Assembly (NCBI RefSeq): GCF_905171765.1
Contig: NC_053392.1
Span: 499,330,556 to 499,394,555 of the forward strand
Reading direction: 5' to 3'
DNA length: 64,000 nucleotides
Origin: Bufo bufo
Taxonomy: Eukaryota > Chordata > Amphibia > Anura > Bufonidae
The notes beneath the pieces are model-generated. The model was not told the origin of the DNA, ran no database searches, and worked only from the letters and a program-made list of their open reading frames with translations. Positions within the stretch are counted from its first letter, which is position 1. Every line of letters starts with the position of its first letter. The translations under genes were made by a program, and so were the position numbers. Below are positions 54,299-64,000 of the stretch, piece after piece.

Positions 54299-54330
54299 TA
54301 TATATATATTTAACTGGATAACCCCTTTAA

Positions 54331-54545
54331 TATGATTTTTAGAGATTTCTTTTTTCTTTTTTAGTTTTATTTCAGGAAAACTGCCAACATTTTTAAAAAG
54401 TCACCTTTTTTCAAACTATAGTTTTTATTCTTTAAATATAAAAATTGATGCCAAATTAGCAAAGTTAGTAATTAAAATTGGTTCCCTGTTTTTTGTCAGT
54501 CATTTTGATATATAAACCAAATGCATTGTATGTACTGCCTTTTAT
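54331..54545. repeat. Base-layer repeat, part 3 of 3
   Basis: TTCAAACTATAGTTTTTATT and TTTTGTCAGTCATTTTGATA correspond to 37300-37395. It completes the reading order begun at 41240. Confidence 0.65.
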
Positions 54546-54587
54546 ATTTAACTATGCAACATGCTGGATCCAGTATCCCCCCTTACC

Positions 54588-54609
54588 CCACACACACACA
54601 CACACACAC
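54588..54609. repeat. CA microsatellite
   Basis: Eleven CA units after CCCCTTACCC. Confidence 0.9.
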
Positions 54610-54873
54610 TAAAACGCCATGAAAACTGCACAAAAATGTGTAAATTTTCAGCAAATGCTGTGTGAGTGTGATACCAGCCTTAACAAACTAATATACAGTA
54701 TATGAAAGGAAATCAAATGACTGCCAGTAAGAATGACAGCCTTTGTAGGTTTCTATGAAGAGATAGGTCTCAACCTGAGCAAAAGCTGAAAGCAAAAAGT
54801 GTGGAAGCGACCATCCCCAACCTATATGTTCCCCAGAGCAAACCTGACTCAAGTCTTGTGTAATGATCGTAAT

Positions 54874-55190
54874 TAGTGTTGTGAGCAAATTTCAGGATAA
54901 ATTCGATTCGCCCCAAAGTTGAATTTCCTCACGCTTCATGGTTGCGAATCGATTTAACCTGAAATAGTGTAAAAAAAAAAACATACTTACCTGATCCATT
55001 TGCTTGCAACGGGCCGGCCTCCAACATCTTACTTAAAGATCTCACACAAAATTCCATGCGTGATGATTTATGACGTCACCACGCCAGCCAGCGTGATGCT
55101 GTCGTCACGAGCTGTGCAAGATTTCAAAGAAAGATTGTGGTGGCCAGCCCGTTGCGAGCAAAAGGATCAGGTAAGTATGTTTTTTGTTGT
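54874..55190. mobile_element. hAT-like end with internal fold-back
   Basis: AGTGTTGTGAGCAAATTTC at the left resembles hAT termini. Inner arms pair (ACATACTTACCTGATCC with GGATCAGGTAAGTATGT; GCAACGGGCCGGCC with GGCCAGCCCGTTGC). The right terminus was not found. Confidence 0.5.
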
Positions 55191-55925
55191 TGTGTTTTTT
55201 TATTTTAGATTCTGTTATTTATATCAGATGCCACAATCATGTATCAGCGCAGCTTCTTAGGGGTACAATGATCGGGAGCGGTGCAATCGCAGATCCTTGT
55301 CATTGAACCCACTACTTACAAAGAAATGCACTTCTTTTTTCAAAATTTGGCAAAGACAGACATCATTTTGACCTCACCTAGTATAAATGTGGACATATCT
55401 GATTGCTATAAATCCATTCTGTTATTCCCTCACAAATCCAGCAGTGAATCTTAGCGCAATGTATTGTGACACACCAATCATCACAGTACTTTAAACACTA
55501 TAATATTGCCTATTACTTCTGTCTTTTTCTGTGGAAAGCTGGAAGAAAATACAGGAAATTCCTTAAACTCTCAATGACCCATTCATGCCGAAGGAAATGC
55601 TATGTTTAAGAATAACACTTAAAGTTGACGGTCAGGCCAGCTTACATGACAAGTATGTGTGTCAGCAATTCTTTCATAGATGTTACAAAGGGAAATGTGT
55701 TGTCAAAGTAAAGACTGGTCATGTAGAGATGCACGTGCGTCCTGTGATGGAGATTGGTAATATGATTGTTGGCAATAATACAGTATAAATTATGTATCTT
55801 AAACGAGTTATCCTGGTATACATTTTTCCCTTGGCCTTGCAACTTACTAATGTACTTGCACTACTATTTCTGTCTCACTCCGATTGGGAGAGTGGTCACA
55901 TAACTGCGCCCTCTGTGGAGACTTT
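55191..55925. other. No recognisable feature
   Basis: AT-rich DNA. A 67-codon frame at 55585-55788 has no recognised motif and I do not support it as a gene. Confidence 0.35.
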
Positions 55926-56184
55926 GGGGGTCATTTATTAAGACCGACGCTAGTCTTAATAAGACCCTGAGCTGGCGGTGAATCTGACGAAGGTATGCAG
56001 AAGGCGCTGGCCTGAATTTAAGACAGCTTCCTTGTTGGCTCACATTTAGACCATTTTCTACACCTAAAACAGATTTGGCGTGAGCGAGGAAAAGTCACAG
56101 ATTGCGTCGCAAATAACCTTTGTGCCGCAATCTGCGCCAGAAATATGCCTAATATAGGCACATTTCTGATAATAAATGACCCCC
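55926..56184. mobile_element. GGGGGTCATTTATTAAG-family MITE
   Basis: Ends GGGGGTCATTTATTA and TAATAAATGACCCCC. Interior TTAAGACAGCTTCC and ACATTTAGACCATTTTCTAC are shared with 40324-41158. Confidence 0.85.
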
Positions 56185-56632
56185 TATATTTCCTCTGAAA
56201 TGACGACTAGAATCCCTGCCCAAATAGTCGTGATGTCAGACCCATGTAATCGTGGAATGGAAATAGAATGGAATGTAGCAGGAGCATGAAGACTGAAGGG
56301 AAAGTTGACAGGTACACTATTATGCTCTATAGGAGACTGGACCAGGTTTAAACAATTAAATGGTATTGTTTAGGATCCTGCACAACCCCTTTAATAAACC
56401 ATTCAATAAGTCAAGGCTCATTTCCCACTAATATAGAAAGAACAGGTTTGAATCTTTATCTGTCAGGCTGGTATATATTGCATTCAGCTGTTACACCTGT
56501 GTTTGAGAAAGCAGTGTGACCAGTATAAAAGCCATGGCAGCTACCATAGGGGTTGTCACCTGGCTATTCTAGTGTCCTGCACAGCAAATCTGACTAGCTC
56601 TGCAGAATACAGGAGAAGGGATTGTGCCAAGA

Positions 56633-56831
56633 TTAAAGGGAGTCTGTCACCACATTTGAGCCTATTAGACAGATCTAATAGGGCGCATTTACAGAACCTA
56701 CAAAGTTCATTTTTGGCTGAAACAAAACTCCGGTATATGCAACAAAGGTACCGTTTTAAACTTCTGGGTGGCACATATAACGCTATTGGATCTGTCTAAT
56801 AGGCTCAAATGTGGTGACAGACTCCCTTTAA
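56633..56831. mobile_element. T2/Kolobok-type MITE, 199 bp
   Basis: TTAAAGGGAGTCTGTCACCA at the left, TGGTGACAGACTCCCTTTAA at the right, TTAA duplicated. The arms continue to pair (CATTTGAGCCTATTAGACAG). Confidence 0.92.
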
Positions 56832-57334
56832 GTGTCTGATGTGAGTCCTCCAGTGTGAATGAATAGACCAGTGGTCAAATATGTGTGCTACTCTGTTCAT
56901 CTCTATGGGACTGCAGGAGATAGCAGAGTGCTGTATTTGGCTATCACCAGCTGTCCCATAAAGAATGAATGGATCAGTAGTGCAAATTGGTCACAGGAAC
57001 CCCATTCACTTGGTTAAGGACCCAGTGATCCACTGCCAATCACTTTTCCCTATCTTGTGAATAAGGGATGCATTTAAAGGGGTTGTCCCACTTTGCTTTT
57101 TCAATCTTACCGGCAGTAAATGTCCTGATAACTTCCTGGTTTGGCTCAGGCAGTTGAGTGAAGGCCGGCCACGCCTCCTCATGACTCACCCTGAGAGCTC
57201 AGTCCTTGCGTGCTCGTTCATGTGGATGAGTCATCCTTCTGGAGCCTGCAGAGTATGTAAAGCCCATCCCCCTGCTGGGGAATCACTCAGTGACCACTGA
57301 CCAATGCTAGTGAACTAATGTAGTAGTAACTAAG

Positions 57335-59395
57335 TCAGTGATAATATCTGATACCGGGAAAGCTGGGTAATAAGTCTGTGATAATATCTGATACCGTGAA
57401 AGCTGGGTAATAAGTCTGTAATAATATTGTACACCGGGAAAGCTGGGTAATAAGTCAGTGATAATATCTGACACCGGGAAAGCTGGGTAATAAGTCTGTA
57501 ATAATATTGTACACCGGGAAAGCTGGGTAATAAGTCAGTGATAATATCTGATACCGGGAAAGCTGGGTAATAAGTCAGTGATAATATCTGACACCGGGAA
57601 AGCTGGGTAATAAGTCTGTAATAATATTGTACACCGGGAAAGCTGGGTAATAAGTCTGTAATAATATTGTACACCGGGAAAGCTGGGTAATAAGTCAGTG
57701 ATAATATCTGATACCGGGAAAGCTGGTTAATAAGTCAGTGATAATATCTGATACCGGGAAAGCTGGGTAATAAGTCTGTAATAATATTGTACACCGGGAA
57801 AGCTGGGTAATAAGTCTTATAGACTTATTACCCAGCTTTCCCGGTGTCTGATATTATCACTGACCTTTTACCCAGCTTATGGGGGGGGGGGGGTCATCTG
57901 TGGATGGCACTTATGAGGGGGGCATCTGTGGATAGCACTTATGGGGGGGCATCTGTGGATGGCACTTATGGGGGGGGCATCTGTGGATTGCACTTATGGG
58001 GGGGGCATCTGTGGATGGCACTTATGGGGGGGGGCATCTGTGGATAGCACTTATGGGGGGGCATCTGTGGATGGCACTTATGGGGGGGGCATCTGTGGAT
58101 GGCACTTATGGGGGGGGGCATCTGTGGATAGCTGGTAATAAGTCAGTGATAATATCTGATACCGGGAAAGCTGGGTAATAAGTCAGTGATAATATCTGAT
58201 ACCGGGAAAGCTGGGTAATAAGTCTGTAATAATATTGTACACCGGGAAAGCTGGGTAATAAGTCAGTGATAATATCAGACACCGGGAAAGCTGGGTAATA
58301 AGTCTGTAATAATATTGTACACCGGGAAAGCTGGGTAATAAGTCAGTGATAATATCTGATACCGGGAAAGCTGGGTAATAAGTCTGTAATAATATTGTAC
58401 ACCGGGAAAGCTGGGTAATAAGTCAGTGATAATATCTGATACCGGGAAAGCTGGGTAATAAGTCTGTAATAATATTGTACACCGGGAAAGCTGGGTAATA
58501 AGTCAGTGATAATATCTGATACCGGGAAAGCTGGGTAATAAGTCTGTGATAATATCTGATACCGGGAAAGCTGGGTAATAAGTCTGTAATAATATTGTAC
58601 ACCGGGAAAGCTGGGTAATAAGTCAGTGATAATATTAGACACCGGGAAAGCAGGTTAATAAGTCATTGATAATATCAGACATCGGGAAAGCTGGGTAATA
58701 AGTTTGTAATAATATTGTACACCGGGAAAGCTGGGTAATAAGTCTGTAATAATATTGTACACCGGGAAAGCTGGGTAATAAGTCAGTGATAATATCTGAT
58801 ACCGGGAAAGCTGGGTAATAAGTCAGTGATAATATCTGATACCGGGAAAGCTGGGTAATAAGTCTGTCATAATATTGTACACCGGGAAAGCTGGGTAATA
58901 AGTCAGTGATAATATCTGATACCGGGAAAGCTGGGTAATAAGTCTGTAATAATATCTGATACCGTGAAAGCTGGGTAATAAGTCTGTAATAATATTGTAC
59001 ACCGGGAAAGCTGGGTAATAAGTCAGTGATAATATCTGACACCGGGAAAGCTGGGTAATAAGTCTGTAATAATATTGTACACCGGGAAAGCTGGGTAATA
59101 AGTCAGTGATAATATCTGATACCGGGAAAGCTGGGTAATAAGTCAGTGATAATATCTGATACCGGGAAAGCTGGGTAATAAGTCTGTAATAATATTGTAC
59201 ACCGGGAAAGCTGGGTAATAAGTCTGTAATAATATTGTACACCGGGAAAGCTGGGTAATAAGTCAGTGATAATATCTGATACCGGGAAAGCTGGTTAATA
59301 AGTCAGTGATAATATCTGATACCGGGAAAGCTGGGTAATAAGTCTGTAATAATATTGTACACCGGGAAAGCTGGGTAATAAGTCTTATAGACTTA
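57335..59395. repeat. 40-bp repeat in two variants, inside a 1.57-kb duplication
   Basis: The unit is ACCGGGAAAGCTGGGTAATA plus either AGTCAGTGATAATATCTGAT (type A) or AGTCTGTAATAATATTGTAC (type B). About 12 units precede 57815 and about 31 lie between 58135 and 59385. Each block ends at the palindrome AAGTCTTATAGACTT, after which one inverted unit follows. The two palindromes are 1568 bp apart. Frames starting MYNIITDLLPSF on the minus strand are artefacts. Confidence 0.93.
57880..58135. repeat. 27-bp G-rich minisatellite, first block
   Basis: About 9 units of GGGGGGGCATCTGTGGATGG plus CACTTAT, with variable G-run length. Confidence 0.92.
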
Positions 59396-59447
59396 TTACC
59401 CAGCTTTCCCGGTGTCTGATATTATCACTGACCTTTTACCCAGCTTA

Positions 59448-59868
59448 TGGGGGGGGGGGGGGGCATCTGTGGATGGCACTTATGAGGGGGGCATCTGTGG
59501 ATAGCACTTATGGGGGGGCATCTGTGGATGGCACTTATGGGGGGGGCATCTGTGGATTGCACTTATGGGGGGGGCATCTGTGGATGGCACTTATGGGGGG
59601 GGGCATCTGTGGATAGCACTTATGGGGGGGCATCTGTGGATGGCACTTATGGGGGGGCATCTGTGGATGGCACTTATGGGGGGGGCATCTGTGGATGGCA
59701 CTTATGGGGGGGGGCATCTGTGGATAGCACTTATGGGGGGCATCTGTGGATGGCACTTATGGGGGGGAGCATCTGTGGATGGCACTTATGGGGGGGGGCA
59801 TCTGTGGATAGCACATATGGGGGGGGCATCTGTGGATAGCACTTATGGGGGGGGCATCTGTGGATTGC
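59448..59868. repeat. 27-bp G-rich minisatellite, second block
   Basis: About 15 units of the same motif. The first few units copy the order of variants in the first block (GATGG, GATAG, GATGG, GATTG), so the block was duplicated together with the 40-bp array. Confidence 0.92.
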
Positions 59869-60499
59869 CGCCTGGACTCCTTCTGGGCACCAGAGAGCAC
59901 GGCGTCCTCGGTTGCTATGACGCCGTGCGCTCCCTCCTGCTGCCAGAAAACAGTAATACATTGCTATGATCGGGCGCCCGCGCATGCGCAAAACTATGCG
60001 ACGTGCGCGATCACAGTGTGAGTGAGAGGCCGGCTGCAGGATCGCAATAGATACCAGTGCGCAGGTGCGGCATGGATGCGGCCGGCGAGATGTGGCCGTA
60101 TCCATGGGATACCAGCACAAACAAAGGGAAGTGAAAGGAGCGTTTTTAGGCTGAATGCTATGTTTTTTTTAATTACATGTATTATAAGAAATGTTCAATG
60201 GGGGGCAATTAATTAATGTAACCCTGTTTAATGAAGTGGTACAACCCCTTTAAGTATTGTCAAGCCCCATTTTAGGAATCTAGAAAAGTTTACTAACAAC
60301 CCCTATGGAAGTTGTAAATGTTTGTCGGCCAGCTTTACCAGAAACAAGTATACAGTAGCTATGGTATGAACAGAATTTTGATCATCATGAGAGAATATGA
60401 CAATTCACATAATTGTATTGTTTAATTTTAGGGTCATAGGCCCTTTACATGTAATCTTAACCCCCTCCCAATGCAGCCATTTTCTGTCTTTTTATTATT

Positions 60500-60665
60500 A
60501 GATTTATTTTAAAGTGCCATTAGTTCCATGGTGCTGTAAATCAAGAGGGGTTACACATACATAATATAAAAAATACAAATACGATAAACATGAAATTAAT
60601 AACAGATTGGTACAGAGAGGGAACCTGCCTGCAAGAGCTTACAATCTACAAGCTTACAATCTTGC
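60500..60665 (-). mobile_element. Possible SINE or LINE fragment
   Basis: GTTCCATGGTGCTGTAAATC, then GGAACCTGCCTGCAAGAGCTTACAATCTA (in parts), looks like an amphibian dispersed repeat that ends in a TTACAATCTA box, related in complement to TAGATTGTAAG near 24270. The call is tentative. Confidence 0.35.
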
Positions 60666-61365
60666 CTTCCAAGAGCCATAACATTCTCAATATTAGCACT
60701 TTGTGGCTACTGGCATCATTTAATATTTTATACGATGTATTAGGAAGCTGGAATTTTTTTTTAATGGTGTGGAATTGCAATTGTGATGTTTTTTTTTTTT
60801 TATTCTGTGGGTCAGTACGATTATAGCAATATTAAATTTGTATAGTTTTTGGTATGTATTAAAACTTTTCAATAAATAAAAACTTTGAAAAAAATGTCTG
60901 CACTATATTCGACACCAATAACTTTTTATATTTTTGTCTTCAAGCTGTGTGAGGTGAGTTAGAGTTTTTATTGGTACAATTTTTTTTATCACTTTTCATT
61001 CATTTTTTGAGGGAGACTTTCAATGTGCTTAATAAATACTCATCTCACACCAAAGATGATCTTTTTTACACTTATTTTTATCTGTAAAATGGGTATTTAA
61101 ATTTTAATACTTTTTGGGATTCTTTATATTTTTTAAAACTTTTTTAAGTTTATTTTAGCCCCCCTATGGGACTTGAACACAAGATCATTAGATTGCTTGT
61201 ACCATATGACACATTAAAAATTATAGGGGATCTCTAGGTCTTCACGGTTATGTTTCGGGGCACCTACTCTATATGACAGTATGCTTAGTTTGAAAATGAT
61301 TTTGGAGGTGACAGACTCTGTTTTACTTCTGTACCCTTGTCTTAATTATTGGATTAGTTAACAAT
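60666..61365. other. No recognisable feature
   Basis: AT-rich, T-tract-rich DNA without a gene or paired terminal repeats. Confidence 0.4.
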
Positions 61366-61367
61366 TA

Positions 61368-62447
61368 CCGTATTTTTCGTCCTATAAGATGCACTTTTTC
61401 CACCCAAAAGTGGGAAAATGGCAGAGCGTCTTATGGGGCAAATGCTGCCATTTTTACTTTGCACTGTTACATTGCTGGCCGCGATGCTGCACAGAGCGGC
61501 CTGCGATGTATCAGCGTAGAGGAAGGAGGGGCTGGAGGCCAGCAACTTGTGTTGGAATCGCAGCGGGGCCCGGTGCAGTCACTGTTCTCTATTACATCGG
61601 GCCCCGCTCACAGCAGTATTTATTAAGTGAAGTCATGGGTAAAGCTTTGCTAAGGTATAGCAATCCTCTGCAGCAGTAGCGCACATAGTACTCACTACGA
61701 AACTCCCGTAGCAGGCAGGCTGGCCGGTCACTCACTTCCTCACCCGCATGCTCCTCCCCCTTTATGAATGAAGCAGGCAGAGCAGGCACATGACGGAGTG
61801 AGTGACGTTACGCTGCCGGCTGCCCTGCTTGCTACGTGAGTTTCATAGTGAATACTACATGTGCTACTGCTGTAGAGGATTGCTATACCTTAACAAAGCT
61901 TTATCCATGACTTCACTTAATAAATTCCAACACAAGTTGCCGGCCTCCACCCCCTGTATTGGGGGTCACTATTTACACAAGGAAAGTGTTATGGGGGGGG
62001 GATCTGTGGATGACGCATATATAGCATAAGATGCTATATATGTGTCATCCACAGATCCACCATAGCAGTGTCATCCACAGATCCCCCCCAATAACAGTGT
62101 CATCCACAGATCTCCCCCATAACAGTGTCATCCACAGACCCCCCATAACAGTGTCATCCACAGATCCCCCCATAACAGTGTCATCCACAGATCCCCCTAT
62201 AACAGTGTCATCCACAGATCCCTCATAACAGTGTCAACCACAGATCCCTCATAACAGTGTCATCCACAGATCCCCCATAACAGTGCGTCATCCACAGATC
62301 CCCAATAATGGTGTCATCCACAGACCACCATTAGTTCAAAACCCACCAAAAGCACACCTTTTGGTTTAATTTTTTCCCCCTATTTTCCTCCTCAAAAACC
62401 TAGGTGCGTCTTATGGGTAGGTGCGTCTTATAGGGCGAAAAATACGG
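61368..62447. mobile_element. TA-flanked element with CCGTATTTTTCG ends
   Basis: Left CCGTATTTTTCGTCCTATAA, right TATAGGGCGAAAAATACGG, with TA on each side. A long fold-back (about 61525-61690 against 61800-61960) and a minisatellite lie inside. No coding frame of note. Confidence 0.8.
62030..62335. repeat. 26-bp minisatellite
   Basis: About 11 units of GTGTCATCCACAGATCCCCC plus CATAACA. As complement it reads GGGGGATCTGTGGATGACAC, close to the 27-bp unit at 57880. Confidence 0.92.
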
Positions 62448-62985
62448 TAAGCTTTTTTAACCTGTTTTACAGCTCTTATAATTGATTTTCAGTACAATAT
62501 TTTAGCAAAGTTATCATCAAGGTTTGGCAGACAAGGGGAACATGGTCAGAATTATATATTTAAGTATGGATGTCTGCAGTTGAACACAAATCACATGGCT
62601 GTTGCATTATGGGAGCCATAATGCATGGGATCCACGGAGAAAAGCAATTATTCTTCTTAAAAATATATTTATAATCATCGTAATGGAATGCCAGAATTTT
62701 CGAGATAAAAATAAATTCAGTTAATTAATCAAAATAATGTATATTTATAGCACCATGATTCCCCTATGCCAGCATACCAGAAAGTATGTGGTATAAAAAG
62801 GGTCATCTACATAAATTCCCAACATTCCTTTTACATGTTTTTAAAGCAAGAAAAAAATGGAGAATGCAATGTATTTATCTCTGGTATTTTGTGCAATCAC
62901 TATCATAGATGGTGGTGTTCAAAACAATAATAATAATCTCATAGATGTTATATCCTGTATGACTTCCAGGAATACCACTATATGT
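62448..62985. other. No recognisable feature
   Basis: AT-rich single-copy-looking DNA; short frames only. Confidence 0.4.
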
Positions 62986-62988
62986 ACA

Positions 62989-63022
<34 letters not shown>
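62986..63022. repeat. TA microsatellite
   Basis: About 17 TA units, followed by TTTATTTATATATG. Confidence 0.9.
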
Positions 63023-63026
<4 letters not shown>

Positions 63027-63118
63027 TTATATATGTTAAAATTACACAATTGTAAGTCCTGGGGGTATCTGAGTACTAGGAGACACTTTAGGACCTGTGA
63101 AGTCCGGTTCTACAGTTA

Positions 63119-63448
63119 GGGTGAGATTTATCAAGACCGCTGCTTTCTGAGCTGGTCTTGATTTCCCCAGTGCTGCCGAAGGATTCCCCTAACAGTCCAA
63201 ATCTATGATAGCTCAGAGCTGCCGTAGATTTCTGGCTTCATTTGCACCAGAAAACAGTGTTAATAGTGTAAATGAAGATAAATCTGTTCAGTTTGTTGGC
63301 CACACCCTTTTCTCTTCTTTTCGAAAAGTGGCAAGGGTGAAGTAAAAAGAGGCACTTACAACTTTTTTAAAAAAATTGCATTTAAAAAGTCAGCTTACGA
63401 CTCTTTAAAGCCACTTTCCTGGCGCAAAGGAGATGATCAATCTCCCCC
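63119..63448. mobile_element. Diverged MITE related to the GGGGTCATTTATTAAG family
   Basis: GGGTGAGATTTATCAAGACC at the left, GATGATCAATCTCCCCC at the right. Weaker match to 55926-56184. Confidence 0.55.
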
Positions 63449-64000
63449 TTAATGTCTAGACAGCATCATTTCAGTATCTGAACAGGCACAAAATCTAGAC
63501 AATGGTATGGTGGATTTTCTTAATTGGCGCTGGGAGTTCATACTACAAACCTTAAAGAAGCACTCACAAATATGTTATTCGATAGCACATTAGAAAGGTA
63601 CATAAGGTAAATTGTAGTGAATGTAATCTTCTTAGCAGTAGCTGTATTTGTGAGTTATCCATTTCTTTCTGGTCCTCAGCTATGTCATGTCCCCGACACT
63701 CTGACTCTCCAGCTGACACAGCATCTTATCTGTGGACAGGAAATATGGAGCTCCTAGCCTGGTAAAGTCTTCTTCTGGCCAATGTTTGAATACTACAAGT
63801 GTCATAAGCAGCAGGGATTTCCTATTGTCGTGTCTTCTGTTTACTAAAATAGTTTGGGGCAGTTTCTATACAACTGCCTTACACCTGATCTCTGTCAGGT
63901 CATCACCGTGCTCAGATAACACATTTATATCTCGACTTCAAAGCAAGTAGTGCTTATAGATGCCTCCATCCAACCAAACCAAAGAGAGTTCTGGAGGTTT
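63449..64000. other. No recognisable feature
   Basis: AT-rich to mixed DNA up to the window end. A 72-codon frame at 63732-63950 shows no known motif. Confidence 0.35.

Larger units (their letters stand above)
50134..54330. mobile_element. T2/Kolobok-type MITE hosting three Tc1-like elements
   Basis: Left TTAAAGAGGTAATCCGGTAAA, right complement TTAAAGGGGTTATCCAGTTAA, with TTAA at 50134-50137 and 54327-54330. Between them lie a fold-back, TA tracts and the TcA, TcB and TcC insertions. Confidence 0.75.
57074..60253. mobile_element. T2/Kolobok-type element swollen by two minisatellites
   Basis: Left TTAAAGGGGTTGTCCCACTT, right complement TTAAAGGGGTTGTACCACTT, with TTAA at 57074-57077 and 60250-60253. 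Unique DNA flanks the arrays (57100-57330, 59870-60240). No transposase. Confidence 0.82.

Noticed and set aside
57335..59395. Possible CRISPR array
   Set aside because: The units are contiguous without unique spacers, lie in a TTAA transposon, and the DNA is eukaryotic.
57330..59842. Repetitive frames in the 40-bp and 27-bp arrays on both strands
   Set aside because: Pure products of tandem repetition; the peptide changes with the variant order.

Overview
The window looks like gene-poor, repeat-saturated DNA from a vertebrate, most likely a frog or toad. The basis is the mix of families: T2/Kolobok-type MITEs flanked by TTAA, Tc1-like elements of several catalytic spacings, hAT relics, chromodomain Ty3/gypsy elements of the Tf1/sushi type and an L2-type LINE tail. 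I found no host exon, tRNA, rRNA or CRISPR array. Nearly every long open frame is transposon-derived or is an artefact of a tandem array.

Layout. 1-3221 and 8524-8721: two broken hAT copies with a 92-bp tandem repeat. The second copy is split by a minus-strand gypsy element (3222-8523, element A; TSD TTGCC). 8890-15417: a decayed retrovirus-like element with protease, reverse transcriptase and envelope remains. It is interrupted by a hAT fragment (about 10962-12893, itself holding a 156-bp MITE) and by a mariner-like element with D,D41D spacing (13288-14752). 17177-29147: MITEs, a hAT-like element swollen by a 39-bp tandem array (19446-22327), Tc1 remnants and a Tc1-like element. 29558-32266: a MITE, a TA microsatellite, then two different Tc1-like elements side by side (TcA, TcB). 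33296-36947: a TTAA element with 355-bp and 397-bp tandem arrays. 41230-54545: a deep nest of insertions that includes gypsy element B (43775-49110) and, in one TA tract, TcA, TcB and a D,D37E element (TcC). 57074-60253 and 61368-62447: two more DNA elements that carry minisatellites.

The most notable item is gypsy element B. It has one uninterrupted 1443-codon Gag-Pol frame ending in a chromodomain, two 490-bp LTRs that read as identical, a perfect 5-bp target duplication, a TATA box, a poly(A) signal and a polypurine tract, so it inserted very recently. In both gypsy elements the bases just inside the 5' LTR are not an obvious tRNA site. They are complementary over 10 nt to the predicted 5' end of the element's own transcript, and the sequence differs between the two elements while the pairing is kept. 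This points to Tf1-style self-priming. Other points of interest are a TcA-TcB pair that occurs twice with TcA inverted, a related minisatellite core shared by three unrelated DNA-transposon families, and the retroviral envelope remnant with a furin-like site followed by a fusion-peptide-like segment.
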